Positions 34,379 to 44,802 of a DNA stretch of 64,000 bases are shown here, one piece after another; the first letter of the stretch is position 1; every line of letters starts with the position of its first letter. The notes under the pieces were generated by a model. That model saw only the letters and a program-made list of their open reading frames with translations. It did no database searches and was not told the DNA's origin. Position numbers and translations under genes: made by a program. This DNA is from an uncultured Kordia sp. (GTDB lineage: Bacteria > Bacteroidota > Bacteroidia > Flavobacteriales > Flavobacteriaceae): NCBI RefSeq assembly GCF_947489565.1, contig NZ_CANLEA010000012.1, positions 162,565 through 226,564 on the forward strand, in the 5' to 3' direction.

Positions 34379-37300
34379 TTATTGTTTGATTAGCTTTTTG
34401 GTATTATTATAATTCTCGGTTTTTAATGTGATAAAATAAACACCTGCTGTTAAGTTGTTTGTTTTTATATGTTTGTTTTGTATCGGGAATTGTACCACTT
34501 CCGTAGAAATGACTCTTCCTGATACATCGTAAATATTCAGTGTTCCGTTTGTTGCCTTATCTCCAATAATTGACGTGATAAAGATATCGCCAGTTGTTGG
34601 GTTTGGTATCATTGTGAAATCTATATTTTCAATGGTTTTTACCATTTCTGTGAACTTTCCTTGACACGCTTTTTCTGTATGAACCTCAACCGTATTTACA
34701 GGTTTTGTTAGTTGTTTTGTGAACGTTACTGTTGTGTTTTCATCTGGAGCGATGATTGTGTGTTCTTCTCCATTGATGAAAATGCTGTAGTTCGTTGCTC
34801 CTATTAAGTCTATTGTGTATTCGTTACTTCTAGATAATGCTGAGTTCGCATTCAATTCCGCTGGATCGCCGATGATTACCGTGAAACATTGCTCATAGTT
34901 TTCGGCTGAAATGCTAAAACAAAGTTCATAGGTTCCTGCGTCAAGGTTTTCAATGAGTAAATCTTCTGTAAAAGTGTTTACTGGCAGATTTATAGGTATT
35001 CCGTTGCGTTTTAAGTCTGCCTCATAGTTGTGATTTGCGATTGCTTTGATGTCAATTTTTGCATTATCTAAACTTGCACAGGTTTCGCTTTCGGTTTGTA
35101 TTAAATAATTGTCTACAGGAAGTGTAAACGGACAACCATCTACGGAAGTGCCACTGTAATATGGACAATCATCATCTACATCTAAGATTCCATCACCATC
35201 ATCGTCATCATCGCATAAATCGCCTTCACCATCTTCGTCAAAATCTTCTTGATTCGGGTTCGCTATGAAAGGACAATTATCATCTGCATTTAGAATTCCG
35301 TCGCCATCCGTATCATCATCACAAAGATCGCCTATTCCGTCATTGTCATTATCGTTTTGATCTGCATTTGCAGCGAAAGGACAGTTATCATCTACATCTA
35401 AAATAGTATCATTATCATCGTCGTCATCGCAAATATCCCCAAAACCGTCATCATCATTATCATTTTGATTGTCGCCAGCAATAAGCGGACAATTATCATC
35501 AATATCTAAAATTCCATCATTATCATCATCGTCATCACAAGCATCTCCTAAACCATCTTGGTCATTGTCATTTTGATCAGTATTTACTATAAACGGACAG
35601 TTATCGTCTACATCTAAAATTGTATCATTGTCATCATCATAATCGCAAATATCTCCTAATCCATCATTATCATTGTCATTTTGATTGTCACTTGCGATAA
35701 GTGGACAATTATCGTCAGCATTTAATATTCCATCTCCATCCATATCATCATCGCAAGCATCACCCATTCCGTCATCATCTTGATCGGCCTGATCATCGTT
35801 TGGAGTGTCTGGACAATTATCTTGATAATTATAGATTCCATCATCATCCGTATCTTCTACTATGCGTGTTTCCGTTTTGTTTGTTATGATTGGCAAATTA
35901 AAATCAAAATAGATTGCGGCTCTGTTATCAATAATGTCTCCAATTTGTACGGTGTTTTTGGGTTTCACTCTGAATGCTATATATCCATGGCTATTCGGTT
36001 CGTCAGTTGTGCTATCTGGCAGAAAAATATCATTAAAGAAGAATTCCAATTCTTGATTTTCTCCCGTTACTAAGGCTACAGCATAATCGTGACTAGCATC
36101 TACAGGTTCAAAGGTATCCCAATCGATCAAATCACTCATAAAATCAACAATACGAATATTCACTGCTGGTGCCGTTCCTTCATTTTGGAAACGAATAACA
36201 TAGTGTAAATAGTCGTCAATATCTTCAATCAACAAATGTTCTCCTTCTAGTACTGTTTTGTCATTGGGATCAAAAGAACCGATTACCGTTTGGAAAAGAC
36301 GACTTTGATTATCAATAGGGTTTACATCTCCTGTCAAAGGTGCATTTGCGGTAAAGATTAATACATTTCCAATATCAGTTATTGGTGGTGGTAATACATC
36401 AAAAAAGACTCTAATAGACCTTGTCTCACCTGGAATTAAATTGGCATAATCCCACGTAAGTGAACTCGTTGTTTGTGTAATAGGCGTAATTGTAGCTGAA
36501 GTAAAATCTAGATTTGTCTCATTAAATAAGAGTTCAACTGTACCACTTTGTAATGTTGTTCCCTGATTTTCTACAACTACATTATACCGCGCTTCAAAGC
36601 CTGGCATTGCATCATTTTCTGGAATTATTGTTATGGAGATATCGTCTATTATTGTGTTGTATGAGGCACAAAAATCTACAATTTCTGTGTTGTTTGTTTC
36701 TGTAAGAGTTATGTCTTGAGATATCGGACTTATATCTATTGCACTTTGAATATTTGCAGAAACAGTATAAGATCCTTCTGGCACAACCATATAGTATTCT
36801 CCATTAGCATTGGTAAAAGTTGAATAATTGTTGGTACCGTCAAAAGCAACAACTTCTACATTTCCGTATGGAAAATTATCGGCTGTACATCCATTAAATC
36901 CTGAATCGAATGATATAACTCCTTCTATTTCGAATGCAAAACAAGTTGCAGCTGAATCAACACACAATACAGAAGCATTGTCTAAATTGAAATTGGTATT
37001 ATTGGCTATGTATTCACAAATTGCTGCACAATTTTGAGGACCAGATCCAATAATCAATTGTCCTCCAATATTTTGAATCGACTCTAAACCTTCTAAGCTT
37101 TGAAAAGCGTATGCTATCTCAACATCTCCGCCAACGGTATGTAATATTGGAACAAAATTTTCAAAACTACCTGGTCCGTCTGAAGCATTGGACAAGTCAA
37201 AGTTTCCGCTAATTTCGTATAGATTTTGAAATTCTAAGACGTTAGGGCTTCGGTTCATTTTTAGATTGCCTCCTATGGTTTGTAATGAATTCATAGAAAA

Positions 37301-38482
37301 AGAATAGGTAGACATTGTTCTTGGCAAATAATCAACTATAATAGAACCATTCATCTGTGTCAAGGAATTCATAGAAATTTGCCCTATTTGCGTCCCTTCA
37401 TTTATTTCGATCAATTCATCTGGACTTGACGGGGGATCATACGGATAATAAGTATAACCTCCTGATATGTCAATATCTCCTCCCAAATATGTCAAATTAT
37501 CAAAGTTAATTTCACTTACATCTTGTTCCGTTTCATAACCATTTGAAATTATCAAACTTCCGCCTAAACTCTGAAGATTCGGAAAATTTAAAGATATGTC
37601 TGTATTTGCGTATATGAAGTAATTTCCAGTATCTTCAACAAGACCTGAAGCCTTGATATCTCCGCCTATAGTTGTAATATTTGGAAGTGTCGTAAACGAC
37701 CGAACTCCATACAAAAGTAGATCGCCTTCAACATTTTCTATTGAAGTTAATCCACTTGGTAAGCTAGCTAAATTGACTGATAAATCGCCTTCAATGGAAG
37801 TAAGATTGGATAAAAAATCTAATCTCACACTCTTTAACCCACAATGAATAGTTCCTTGGATATACAAATCGCCTCCTATGGATATTAGTGAAGTAAAATC
37901 ATTAAATTCATTTACTTCTTCTTCTGTGATGGTTGTACATCTAAAATTAATATCTCCATCGATGCGTTCAAGTGATGTAAGTCCTAAAAAACTATTAAAC
38001 CTAGTTTCTATCACTCTAAAAGTTCCTCCTATCGTTTCTAAATTGTGAAATGCATCAACCGCAATAGTTGCTGTCTGTTGTATTTCAAGATTTCCCCCAA
38101 TACTTGTTAAACTATTGAATCCGCTTATTAACTCAAGATGATTATCGTAAAATCCTGTTGTATTATCATCGTAAAACAAATTTGAAAAATATAGGCTGCC
38201 TCCTATAGTTACCAAATTGTCAAAACCTGAAATTTCTTCTATTATATGCGTATCTTGAAAACTTAAGCCTCCCTGTATCGAAGTAATAAAGCTCAATGGG
38301 CTCAAATCAGTTACGTTCCCTCTAATGATCAAATTCCCTGGTAAGTCTGTACATCCACCAAATGTACCGGCAAAGCCGTTTACTTGTGCTTGACCATTTA
38401 AAGACACATCTCCTGTTGGACATTGTGCATGCAAATTATAGACACCAAGAAATAGCACTATAAATAGTGTGATTTTTTTCAT
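34379..38482 (-). CDS. Giant T9SS type A surface protein, paralogue of the neighbour
   Basis: 1367 residues with the same order of domains: signal peptide ([14 protein letters not shown]), L-domain-like repeats ([20 protein letters not shown]), regulatory-like domain, DUF11/DUF7619-like, seven thrombospondin type 3 repeats (two more than its neighbour), a conserved domain, then a type A sorting domain ([13 protein letters not shown]...GVYFITL...KKLIKQ). The N-terminal repeats differ clearly from the paralogue, while the conserved domain ([20 protein letters not shown]) is nearly identical. It starts 13 bp after the ABC permease gene, so it is probably on the same transcript. Confidence 0.85.
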   Translation of the reverse strand: MKKITLFIVLFLGVYNLHAQCPTGDVSLNGQAQVNGFAGTFGGCTDLPGNLIIRGNVTDLSPLSFITSIQGGLSFQDTHIIEEISGFDNLVTIGGSLYFSNLFYDDNTTGFYDNHLELISGFNSLTSIGGNLEIQQTATIAVDAFHNLETIGGTFRVIETRFNSFLGLTSLERIDGDINFRCTTITEEEVNEFNDFTSLISIGGDLYIQGTIHCGLKSVRLDFLSNLTSIEGDLSVNLASLPSGLTSIENVEGDLLLYGVRSFTTLPNITTIGGDIKASGLVEDTGNYFIYANTDISLNFPNLQSLGGSLIISNGYETEQDVSEINFDNLTYLGGDIDISGGYTYYPYDPPSSPDELIEINEGTQIGQISMNSLTQMNGSIIVDYLPRTMSTYSFSMNSLQTIGGNLKMNRSPNVLEFQNLYEISGNFDLSNASDGPGSFENFVPILHTVGGDVEIAYAFQSLEGLESIQNIGGQLIIGSGPQNCAAICEYIANNTNFNLDNASVLCVDSAATCFAFEIEGVISFDSGFNGCTADNFPYGNVEVVAFDGTNNYSTFTNANGEYYMVVPEGSYTVSANIQSAIDISPISQDITLTETNNTEIVDFCASYNTIIDDISITIIPENDAMPGFEARYNVVVENQGTTLQSGTVELLFNETNLDFTSATITPITQTTSSLTWDYANLIPGETRSIRVFFDVLPPPITDIGNVLIFTANAPLTGDVNPIDNQSRLFQTVIGSFDPNDKTVLEGEHLLIEDIDDYLHYVIRFQNEGTAPAVNIRIVDFMSDLIDWDTFEPVDASHDYAVALVTGENQELEFFFNDIFLPDSTTDEPNSHGYIAFRVKPKNTVQIGDIIDNRAAIYFDFNLPIITNKTETRIVEDTDDDGIYNYQDNCPDTPNDDQADQDDDGMGDACDDDMDGDGILNADDNCPLIASDNQNDNDNDGLGDICDYDDDNDTILDVDDNCPFIVNTDQNDNDQDGLGDACDDDDDNDGILDIDDNCPLIAGDNQNDNDDDGFGDICDDDDDNDTILDVDDNCPFAANADQNDNDNDGIGDLCDDDTDGDGILNADDNCPFIANPNQEDFDEDGEGDLCDDDDDGDGILDVDDDCPYYSGTSVDGCPFTLPVDNYLIQTESETCASLDNAKIDIKAIANHNYEADLKRNGIPINLPVNTFTEDLLIENLDAGTYELCFSISAENYEQCFTVIIGDPAELNANSALSRSNEYTIDLIGATNYSIFINGEEHTIIAPDENTTVTFTKQLTKPVNTVEVHTEKACQGKFTEMVKTIENIDFTMIPNPTTGDIFITSIIGDKATNGTLNIYDVSGRVISTEVVQFPIQNKHIKTNNLTAGVYFITLKTENYNNTKKLIKQ
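35150..35860 (-). repeat. Thrombospondin type 3 repeat tract (seven units)
   Basis: Same repeat as at 31190-31690 with two additional units. Some units are almost identical between the two genes (the one ending [16 protein letters not shown]), which points to exchange or recent duplication. Confidence 0.7.
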
Positions 38483-38495
38483 TGGAATGGTTGTT

Positions 38496-39572
38496 TTATT
38501 TTAAACGTATCTTGGGATCGAGGTAACTGTATACAATATCTACTAAAATATTGATAATTACAAACATGGAAGCGATTATTAATACAGAGCCCATGATAAT
38601 TGGCAAGTCTTGACTGTTTAAAGCATCAACAATTTCTTTTCCGAGTCCGTTCCAACCAAAGATGTATTCTACAAAAACGGCTCCTGCCAACATGGAAGCA
38701 AACCAACCTGAGATTGCTGTAATTACTGGATTTAAAGCATTTTTCACAGCATGTTTTCGTATGATTTTAAATTCGCTCAAACCTTTGGCGCGTGCCGTTC
38801 GAATGTAATCTTGGTTGAAGACTTCTAATAATGAATTTCGCATGAGTTGAATGACAACGGCCAACGGACGTATTCCTAAAACAATGGCTGGTAAGATGAG
38901 GTTTTTCCAACGAATACTGATAGATTCTCCAAAATCATCTACCTCATACAAACTTCCTGTCATGTTTAATCCTGTAAATTCATGCAATAGAAATCCAAAT
39001 ATCCACGCAAATAATATGGCGCTAAAGAAAGAAGGCACACTCATTCCTAAAGTACTTATGATTTGAATCATTTTGTCTAAGAAAGTGTCTTTGTACAAAG
39101 CGGAAATGATTCCGAATATGATTCCGAGCAACATGGCAATACTGATAGCTGCTACTGCCAACACAATGGTGTTGGGCAAGGTTTCTTTGATGACTTGTGC
39201 GACACTTTTTCCCGATTTTTGAAAGGATTCCCGCAGATACGGAAGTTTTAATGCCATCGTTGTATTCCCAACAGTAAATAGTTTCGCAGCACTGTATTTT
39301 TTATCCGACAAATACGTATAATCATCTTCTTGTGTAGAATGAAAAGATATCGGCAATAAATCGTTGAGGTAATATGCATATTGCGTCAATATAGGTTTGT
39401 CAAAACCATATTTTTTCTTCACCACAGCAACTTGTTCTTCAGTTTGATTTTGTCCAAGCATCATTTTTGCAGGATCGCCCGGTAAAATATTGAACAAGAA
39501 AAAAATCACTGTAACCACTCCGAAAAGTGTTAGAAATGCATAGCCAATTTTATGTAATATGTATCTTCCCAA
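38496..39572 (-). CDS. ABC transporter permease, DppB/OppB type
   Basis: 358 residues, six TM segments. N-terminal YILHKIGYAFLTLFGVVTVI, the binding-protein-dependent permease loop around AVKNALNPVITAISGWFASM (EAA-like region) and a C-terminus typical of DppB. A large periplasmic insert (about residues 45-120) between TM1 and TM2 is longer than in E. coli DppB. Usually works with a DppC-type partner, ATPases and a binding protein; none of these is in the window, so the gene is an orphan here. 9 bp after the MauE-like gene. Confidence 0.88.
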   Translation of the reverse strand: MGRYILHKIGYAFLTLFGVVTVIFFLFNILPGDPAKMMLGQNQTEEQVAVVKKKYGFDKPILTQYAYYLNDLLPISFHSTQEDDYTYLSDKKYSAAKLFTVGNTTMALKLPYLRESFQKSGKSVAQVIKETLPNTIVLAVAAISIAMLLGIIFGIISALYKDTFLDKMIQIISTLGMSVPSFFSAILFAWIFGFLLHEFTGLNMTGSLYEVDDFGESISIRWKNLILPAIVLGIRPLAVVIQLMRNSLLEVFNQDYIRTARAKGLSEFKIIRKHAVKNALNPVITAISGWFASMLAGAVFVEYIFGWNGLGKEIVDALNSQDLPIIMGSVLIIASMFVIINILVDIVYSYLDPKIRLK

Positions 39573-39581
39573 GAATTGTAT

Positions 39582-40778
39582 TTACAGTTTGATAGTATCA
39601 AAATCGTTGTAATGTGCTTTTCCAGTGATGGTTCCTTTTTCAACTTTCATAACTCCAGGATTTGATCTCACAGTCGTTTTTAAAGCTGTTTCATCTGCTA
39701 AGTAGAAATCAAAATTGAATTCCATAATCGCAGATAAATCTTTTAAAGCATCAGGATCTGCAGCCGATAAACCAATGACTTTATAACCTGCATCAATCGC
39801 TTTATCTGTAAATGATTTCACCTTAAAGAAGCCTGCTTCATCAGCTTTGTCTAAATTATACACAATAACCATGATGAGTTTTTCTTCTTCCATCATCATT
39901 TCGGTTACATCGCCGTCATCCAAACTTTCAATGGAGAAATCGTGAATTGGTGGTTCGTATCCTTCTTCTATAACTTTACTTGTGACACTTTTGTAGGTTC
40001 CGCCTTCCACTTCAGGATAATTGGCACTTAGTGTAGTCACTTCGACATCTTCACCGTTTACATCAAATGTCCATGTATATTTTACGACATCTTTCTTAGC
40101 ATTTGGCGGATACGTCATTCCCTCCATGATATTTGTGCCTATTTTATACGCTCTAAAATCGAATACTGGTAAATGATTTAATACATGTCTTCCAAAGAAA
40201 ATACACGCCAACAAACTCACGACTGCGATTCCAATATTTACTTTTTGTGGTAAAATTGGCTTGATATTCTTAATTCCCATGAAAAGAATTAAAATTGCTA
40301 CTAGCAGAATAATATCTTTCCAGAAACTTTCCCAAGGAGTCAACTTCCAAAAATCACCAAAACAACCACAATCTGTTACTTTTTTGAAGTACGCCGAGTA
40401 GAACGTTAAGAAGGTAAAGAAAACGATCAATCCTAATAAACTCCATAATACTGGTTTTTTAAACAAACTCAGTAATATCATCACACCCAAAATGACTTCT
40501 AGAATGACTAAAAAGACAGCCATCCATAAGGCGTATGGCGAAAGAAACTCAAGATTTAATACATCTTCTGCAAAGTAATCTGTCAATTTAAATGAAAACC
40601 CAACCGGATCATTGAGTTTTATAAAGCCTGAAAAAATAAACAATCCTCCCACAAAAACTTGTGAAAGTATCGTGAGTACTTTTCCGTATATTGTATTGAA
40701 GAAAGCTACTTTGTATTTTACAATTTGTAGCCAAATTTGCTTAAATTTTGAATTTTGCGCTTCTCCTGTATTTTCCAT
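39582..40778 (-). CDS. BT_3928-like DoxX/MauE-type membrane protein with thioredoxin-like C-terminus
   Basis: ATG at 40778 (MENTGEAQNSKFKQ) is taken over the longer frame from 40808. 398 residues. Four TM helices in the first 190 residues with the motif FSGFIKLNDPVGF and a DCGCFGDFWKLTPWE loop, as in the DoxX/MauE group. After a further TM segment, the C-terminal 140 residues have a thioredoxin-like fold pattern (LIMVIVYNLDKADEAGFFKV) without CxxC. In Bacteroidota this family commonly sits near tpiA; function unknown, possibly linked to envelope redox. It heads the minus-strand train. Confidence 0.85.
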   Translation of the reverse strand: MENTGEAQNSKFKQIWLQIVKYKVAFFNTIYGKVLTILSQVFVGGLFIFSGFIKLNDPVGFSFKLTDYFAEDVLNLEFLSPYALWMAVFLVILEVILGVMILLSLFKKPVLWSLLGLIVFFTFLTFYSAYFKKVTDCGCFGDFWKLTPWESFWKDIILLVAILILFMGIKNIKPILPQKVNIGIAVVSLLACIFFGRHVLNHLPVFDFRAYKIGTNIMEGMTYPPNAKKDVVKYTWTFDVNGEDVEVTTLSANYPEVEGGTYKSVTSKVIEEGYEPPIHDFSIESLDDGDVTEMMMEEEKLIMVIVYNLDKADEAGFFKVKSFTDKAIDAGYKVIGLSAADPDALKDLSAIMEFNFDFYLADETALKTTVRSNPGVMKVEKGTITGKAHYNDFDTIKL

Positions 40779-40913
40779 TGTAATTTTTTTATGATAGTTC
40801 TTACGCAAACCATCTAATTGTTATGCGATGCGCAAGATTTTATGTAAATTTCGTCCAAAATTACCAATTTATAAAAAGAAAAGGACATAAGTTCATTTTA
40901 AAGGTATTTATGT

Positions 40914-41738
40914 ATGCAAAGTATAAACTGTAATGGAAAATTAGTATCGCTTGAAACACCGAAAGTGATGGGGATTTTGAATGTAACTCCCGATTCTTTT
41001 TATGATGGTGGTATGTATAAGGATGCCGCTTCTATTTTGGCACAAGCAGAAAAAATGTTGACAGATGGCGCTGCGTTTATTGATGTTGGTGCGTATAGTT
41101 CGCGACCAAATGCGCCGCATGTTTCTTTGGAAGCAGAAAAACAACGTTTATTGCCTATCTTGGAATTGATTTTAAAAGAATTTCCTGAAACCATTCTTTC
41201 TATTGATACGTTTCGTAGCGAAGTTGCCAAAGCTGCTATCAATATTGGCGCTGCTATAGTGAATGATATTTCTGCAGGAAATTTAGATGCTGCAATGATG
41301 GAAACCGTTGGCAAACTTGGCGTGCCTTATATTATGATGCATATGCAAGGAACTCCCAAAACAATGCAGCAAAATCCTAGTTATGAACATGTTGTAAAAG
41401 ATATTTTGCACGAGCTTTCTGAAAAAGTTGCGATGGCACGTTCACACAAGATTAAAGACCTGATTGTAGATCCTGGTTTTGGTTTTGGAAAAACCATTGC
41501 GCATAATTATACGATTTTAAAGGAATTGCGATTGTTTGAAATGTTAGATTGTCCAGTATTGGCAGGAGTTTCTAGAAAGTCTATGATTTATAAAGTACTG
41601 GAAATTTCGCCGCAAGAAGCTTTGAACGGAACTTCTGTATTGCATACGATTGCTTTGCAAAATGGCGCTTCTATTTTACGTGTGCATGACGTGAAAGAAG
41701 CGGTAGAATGTGTGAAGTTGGTAGGGATGTTTGGTTAG
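40914..41738 (+). CDS. folP: Dihydropteroate synthase
   Basis: 274 residues. Motifs: GILNVTPDSFYDGG, SIDTFRSEVAKAAI, NDISAGN, VDPGFGFGKT, and AGVSRKSMIYK near the end. Makes 7,8-dihydropteroate from DHPPP and p-aminobenzoate for folate synthesis. Divergent from the MauE-like gene. Confidence 0.96.
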   Translation: MQSINCNGKLVSLETPKVMGILNVTPDSFYDGGMYKDAASILAQAEKMLTDGAAFIDVGAYSSRPNAPHVSLEAEKQRLLPILELILKEFPETILSIDTFRSEVAKAAINIGAAIVNDISAGNLDAAMMETVGKLGVPYIMMHMQGTPKTMQQNPSYEHVVKDILHELSEKVAMARSHKIKDLIVDPGFGFGKTIAHNYTILKELRLFEMLDCPVLAGVSRKSMIYKVLEISPQEALNGTSVLHTIALQNGASILRVHDVKEAVECVKLVGMFG

Positions 41739-41790
41739 GTGTTAGGTCTTTGGTGTTGGGTCTTTGGTTTTGGGTTTTGGGTTTTGTCCA
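41738..41790. repeat. Short TTTGGG/TTAGG-type tandem tract
   Basis: Low-complexity run of units such as GGTCTTTGGTGTT and TTTTGGG directly after folP. G-tracts could form a four-stranded structure. Confidence 0.5.
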
Positions 41791-41791
41791 T

Positions 41792-41822
41792 AAAAAAACT
41801 GCCTAAAATTTCTTCTAGGCAG
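41792..41822 (-). terminator. Terminator of the Cys-rich peptide gene
   Basis: Stem CTGCCTA (41799-41805) / TAGGCAG (41816-41822); the minus strand then has seven T (complement of 41792-41798). Confidence 0.75.
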
Positions 41823-41845
41823 CTGTTTAGTGTGTTTCTTAGTTT

Positions 41846-42010
41846 TTAAAGATCTGGATCACAAAGACAACATTGAATTTCAGCGCAGTAATGTCCGCAA
41901 TCGAAACAAGTCCCGTTGCTGTAACATTGTCTTTTACCTCCGTTAATTTTGTCTTGTTGCGCTTTGTCTAGCGCTAAAACTCCGTCAATTTTTAAAATTT
42001 TGTGTAACAT
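41846..42010 (-). CDS. Cys-rich Gly-Gly leader peptide, RiPP-like precursor (54 aa)
   Basis: ATG at 42010 to TAA at 41846-41848. Leader MLHKILKIDGVLALDKAQQD, then KINGG (Gly-Gly at 24-25), then a 29-residue core with seven Cys (QC, TC, DC, YC, QCC, LC) and one His. A dedicated terminator follows, so it is an independent transcript. Core Cys spacing suggests disulfides, metal binding or thioether rings. Located between folP and cdaA without maturation enzymes. Confidence 0.7.
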   Translation of the reverse strand: MLHKILKIDGVLALDKAQQDKINGGKRQCYSNGTCFDCGHYCAEIQCCLCDPDL

Positions 42011-42214
42011 AATGTAAAATGTTTTTTGACTGAATGATATTTAAAGATAAGAATTTTTACACCAAAACTGTTGTATTTTCGTTTTATAGATTCGTTTTTA
42101 ACATTTTATAGCATTTGCACCATTACTCAAACAAATAATTCGTTTTATTTTATAGTTTCGTTGCTATTGCATAATATTTGTTATTTTTACTTTCTAGTAT
42201 AGCAAAAACTCACA

Positions 42215-42997
42215 TTGGACTTTTTTAGTTTTTTAAATTTTGGACTGTTAGACTTCATCGAAATTATTCTCGTTGCAGTGCTTTTGTACTATGTATATAA
42301 GCTTGTCAAAGGAACTGCTGCTATTAATATTTTTGTCGGAATCGTTATTATTTTTGTGATTTGGAAGATTACGGAAGCACTAGAAATGAAAGTGTTAAGC
42401 AATATTTTTGGTGGATTTATTCAAGGAGGAATTATTGCACTCTTTATCGTTTTTCAACAAGAGATTCGAAAGTTTCTACTGATGGTCGGTTCTACAAACT
42501 TTGCTACGAAACGTAGTTTTGTGAAACATTTTAAATTCTTAAAACAAGAGATTAATACAGATACTGATGTAGAAGCTATTATTACTGCATGCACTAAAAT
42601 GTCTTCCACAAAAACAGGAGCTATTATTGTTATAGAACGTAATAACTCGTTAGATTTCGTAAAAAATTCTGGTGATAAGATGGGAATGGACGTAAATGTT
42701 CCTACGCTAGAAAGTATCTTCTTTAAGAATAGTCCGTTGCACGATGGCGCTATTATTATTGAAGGAAATCGTGTGACAGCAACACGTGTTATTTTACCTG
42801 TTTCTAAAGAAACTATGATTCCACAACGTTTTGGGTTGCGACATAGAGCTGCCGTAGGAATTACCGAAAAAACAGATGCTTTGGTATTGGTTGTTTCCGA
42901 AGAAACTGGACAAATTTCATACATCCGTGATGGAGAATTTGTCTTGTATCAAGATGTTGACAAGCTTCAAGAAATGATTCAGAATGATTTGAGTTAG
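42215..42997 (+). CDS. cdaA: Diadenylate cyclase (c-di-AMP synthase), TTG start
   Basis: The start is TTG at 42215 (decoded MDFFSFLNFGLLDFIEI); the first in-frame ATG lies 58 codons later, inside the membrane region. 260 residues: three TM helices in the first 85 residues, then the DAC domain with PLHDGAIIIEG (DGA motif) and FGLRHRAAVG (RHR motif). Makes c-di-AMP from two ATP at the membrane; the messenger controls potassium and cell-wall homeostasis. It ends 14 bp from the convergent ABC exporter. Confidence 0.94.
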   Translation: MDFFSFLNFGLLDFIEIILVAVLLYYVYKLVKGTAAINIFVGIVIIFVIWKITEALEMKVLSNIFGGFIQGGIIALFIVFQQEIRKFLLMVGSTNFATKRSFVKHFKFLKQEINTDTDVEAIITACTKMSSTKTGAIIVIERNNSLDFVKNSGDKMGMDVNVPTLESIFFKNSPLHDGAIIIEGNRVTATRVILPVSKETMIPQRFGLRHRAAVGITEKTDALVLVVSEETGQISYIRDGEFVLYQDVDKLQEMIQNDLS

Positions 42998-43011
42998 GAT
43001 AAACTCTTTAA

Positions 43012-44802
43012 TTATACCGCTTCCTGCTGAATGAATTGCACTTCGTATAGGTTTTTGTAGTATCCGTTATCAATTTTTAAGAGTTGTTCATGCGAACCTT
43101 GCTCTACAATGTTTCCTGCATCCATCACAATAATTGTATCTGCCTTTTTGATCGTTGCCAATCTGTGCGCAATGACAATAGAAGTTCTTCCTTGTGTAAT
43201 GGTATCTGTTGCGTTTTGTATCAATTGTTCTGAGTGCGAATCTACCGATGAAGTTGCTTCATCCAAAATTAAAATTCTAGGATTTGTGACATATGCACGT
43301 AAAAATGAAATCAATTGTCTCTGTCCAGAAGACAACATGCTTCCACGTTCTTTTACATTGTATTCGTAATTGTTTGGCAAACTCATAATGAAATCATGCA
43401 CACCAATTTGTTTTGCAGCTTCTTCTACAGTTTCTCGCGTAATCGCTGGATTTTTTAGCGTGATATTATTCAAAATAGTATCTGCAAATAAGAAAACATC
43501 TTGCAATACTACCGCAATTTTTTCGCGCAAAGCGGCTAATTTCACCTTTGTAATATCTGTTCCGTCAATCGTAATAGTTCCAGCATCAATTTCGTAAAAA
43601 CGATTCAATAAATTGATAATCGTAGATTTTCCTGCTCCAGTGGCACCAACAATTGCTACGGTTTGTCCTTTTTCTACATTAAATGTAATTCCGTGCAACA
43701 CTTCTTCGTCTTTTATATATGAAAAGTGCACATTTTTAAATGCTAAATTTCCTTTGATGTCTAAGGTTTCAATAGTACCCTTGTCTTCAATTTTGCTATC
43801 GGTATCAAAAATTTCAAAAATACGTCCTGCTGCTACCATTCCCATTTGTAAGGTATTGAATTTATCTGCGATTTGACGTAATGGTCTAAATAACATTCCT
43901 ATCATCATGATAAATGCCAACACATTTCCTAGTTCTGCAGAGTTACCATTACCTAATTCTGTTGTAACAATGGTTGCTGCCGTTAATCCTCCGTACCAAA
44001 CTACTAAACCAACAGCAATAGAATTTGCCAAATCGGGAATTGGGAAGAATATAGAGTTGTACCAAATGGTTTTTAACCACCCTTTTTTATGCTTTTCATT
44101 AATCTCTTTAAAGTTGTTATATTCTGTTTTTTCTCTTGAGAATAATTGTACTATTTTCATTCCAGTTACACGTTCCTGCACAAAAGAATTTAGATTCGAT
44201 ATTTGCGCACGCACTTCTTCAAAAGCAGATTTCATGGCTTTTTGAAATACACGTGTAGCATAGATTATCAATGGAAGAATCGCAAATACAATTAAAGATA
44301 ACTTCCAACTCATCCACAACATAACGCCCATAACGACCAGCATTTTTAACAAATCGGCTATAATGACAAATAATCCTTGACTAAATATACTGGCAATGGT
44401 TTCTATATCACTTACCGCACGTGTTACCAAACGTCCTACCGAAGAGGTATCATAATATGCCATTTTGAAGCGAAGCATATGATGAAATAATTTTTGTCGA
44501 ATATCTTTAATAATCGTTTGCCCAAGCCAATTTGCATAGAAGACAAATAAAAACTGAAAAATTACTTCCAACAATAATACACCTAACATCAATATGATAT
44601 AGATGAGTAAACCTTCTTTGTCTTTGGTAAGAATATAATCATCAACAGTTACCCTTAATAAAACAGGTCGTCCAACCGCAAATACAGATAAAAGTATTGC
44701 CGCAATTGCTACAAAATACAAGGTTATTTTATAAGGATATGTATAGGTCAATAATCTTTTAAAAAGACCAATATCAAATACTTTTCCTGTTACTTTAGCC
44801 AT
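43012..44802 (-). CDS. MsbA-like ABC exporter (fused permease and ATPase)
   Basis: 596 residues. Six TM helices (about 20-330), then the ATPase: Walker A GATGAGKST, Q-loop VLQDVFLF, signature LSSGQRQ, Walker B ILILDEATSSVD, H-loop IAHRLATIKKAD. Homodimeric type I exporters of this class move lipids, lipid A or drugs; the substrate is not predictable. Its ATG overlaps the end of truA by 8 bp, so truA and this gene are one transcription unit. Confidence 0.93.
   Translation of the reverse strand: MAKVTGKVFDIGLFKRLLTYTYPYKITLYFVAIAAILLSVFAVGRPVLLRVTVDDYILTKDKEGLLIYIILMLGVLLLEVIFQFLFVFYANWLGQTIIKDIRQKLFHHMLRFKMAYYDTSSVGRLVTRAVSDIETIASIFSQGLFVIIADLLKMLVVMGVMLWMSWKLSLIVFAILPLIIYATRVFQKAMKSAFEEVRAQISNLNSFVQERVTGMKIVQLFSREKTEYNNFKEINEKHKKGWLKTIWYNSIFFPIPDLANSIAVGLVVWYGGLTAATIVTTELGNGNSAELGNVLAFIMMIGMLFRPLRQIADKFNTLQMGMVAAGRIFEIFDTDSKIEDKGTIETLDIKGNLAFKNVHFSYIKDEEVLHGITFNVEKGQTVAIVGATGAGKSTIINLLNRFYEIDAGTITIDGTDITKVKLAALREKIAVVLQDVFLFADTILNNITLKNPAITRETVEEAAKQIGVHDFIMSLPNNYEYNVKERGSMLSSGQRQLISFLRAYVTNPRILILDEATSSVDSHSEQLIQNATDTITQGRTSIVIAHRLATIKKADTIIVMDAGNIVEQGSHEQLLKIDNGYYKNLYEVQFIQQEAV

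Noticed and set aside
42454..42924. 156-residue minus-strand frame opposite cdaA
   Set aside because: Antisense of a conserved enzyme; no independent evidence of coding.
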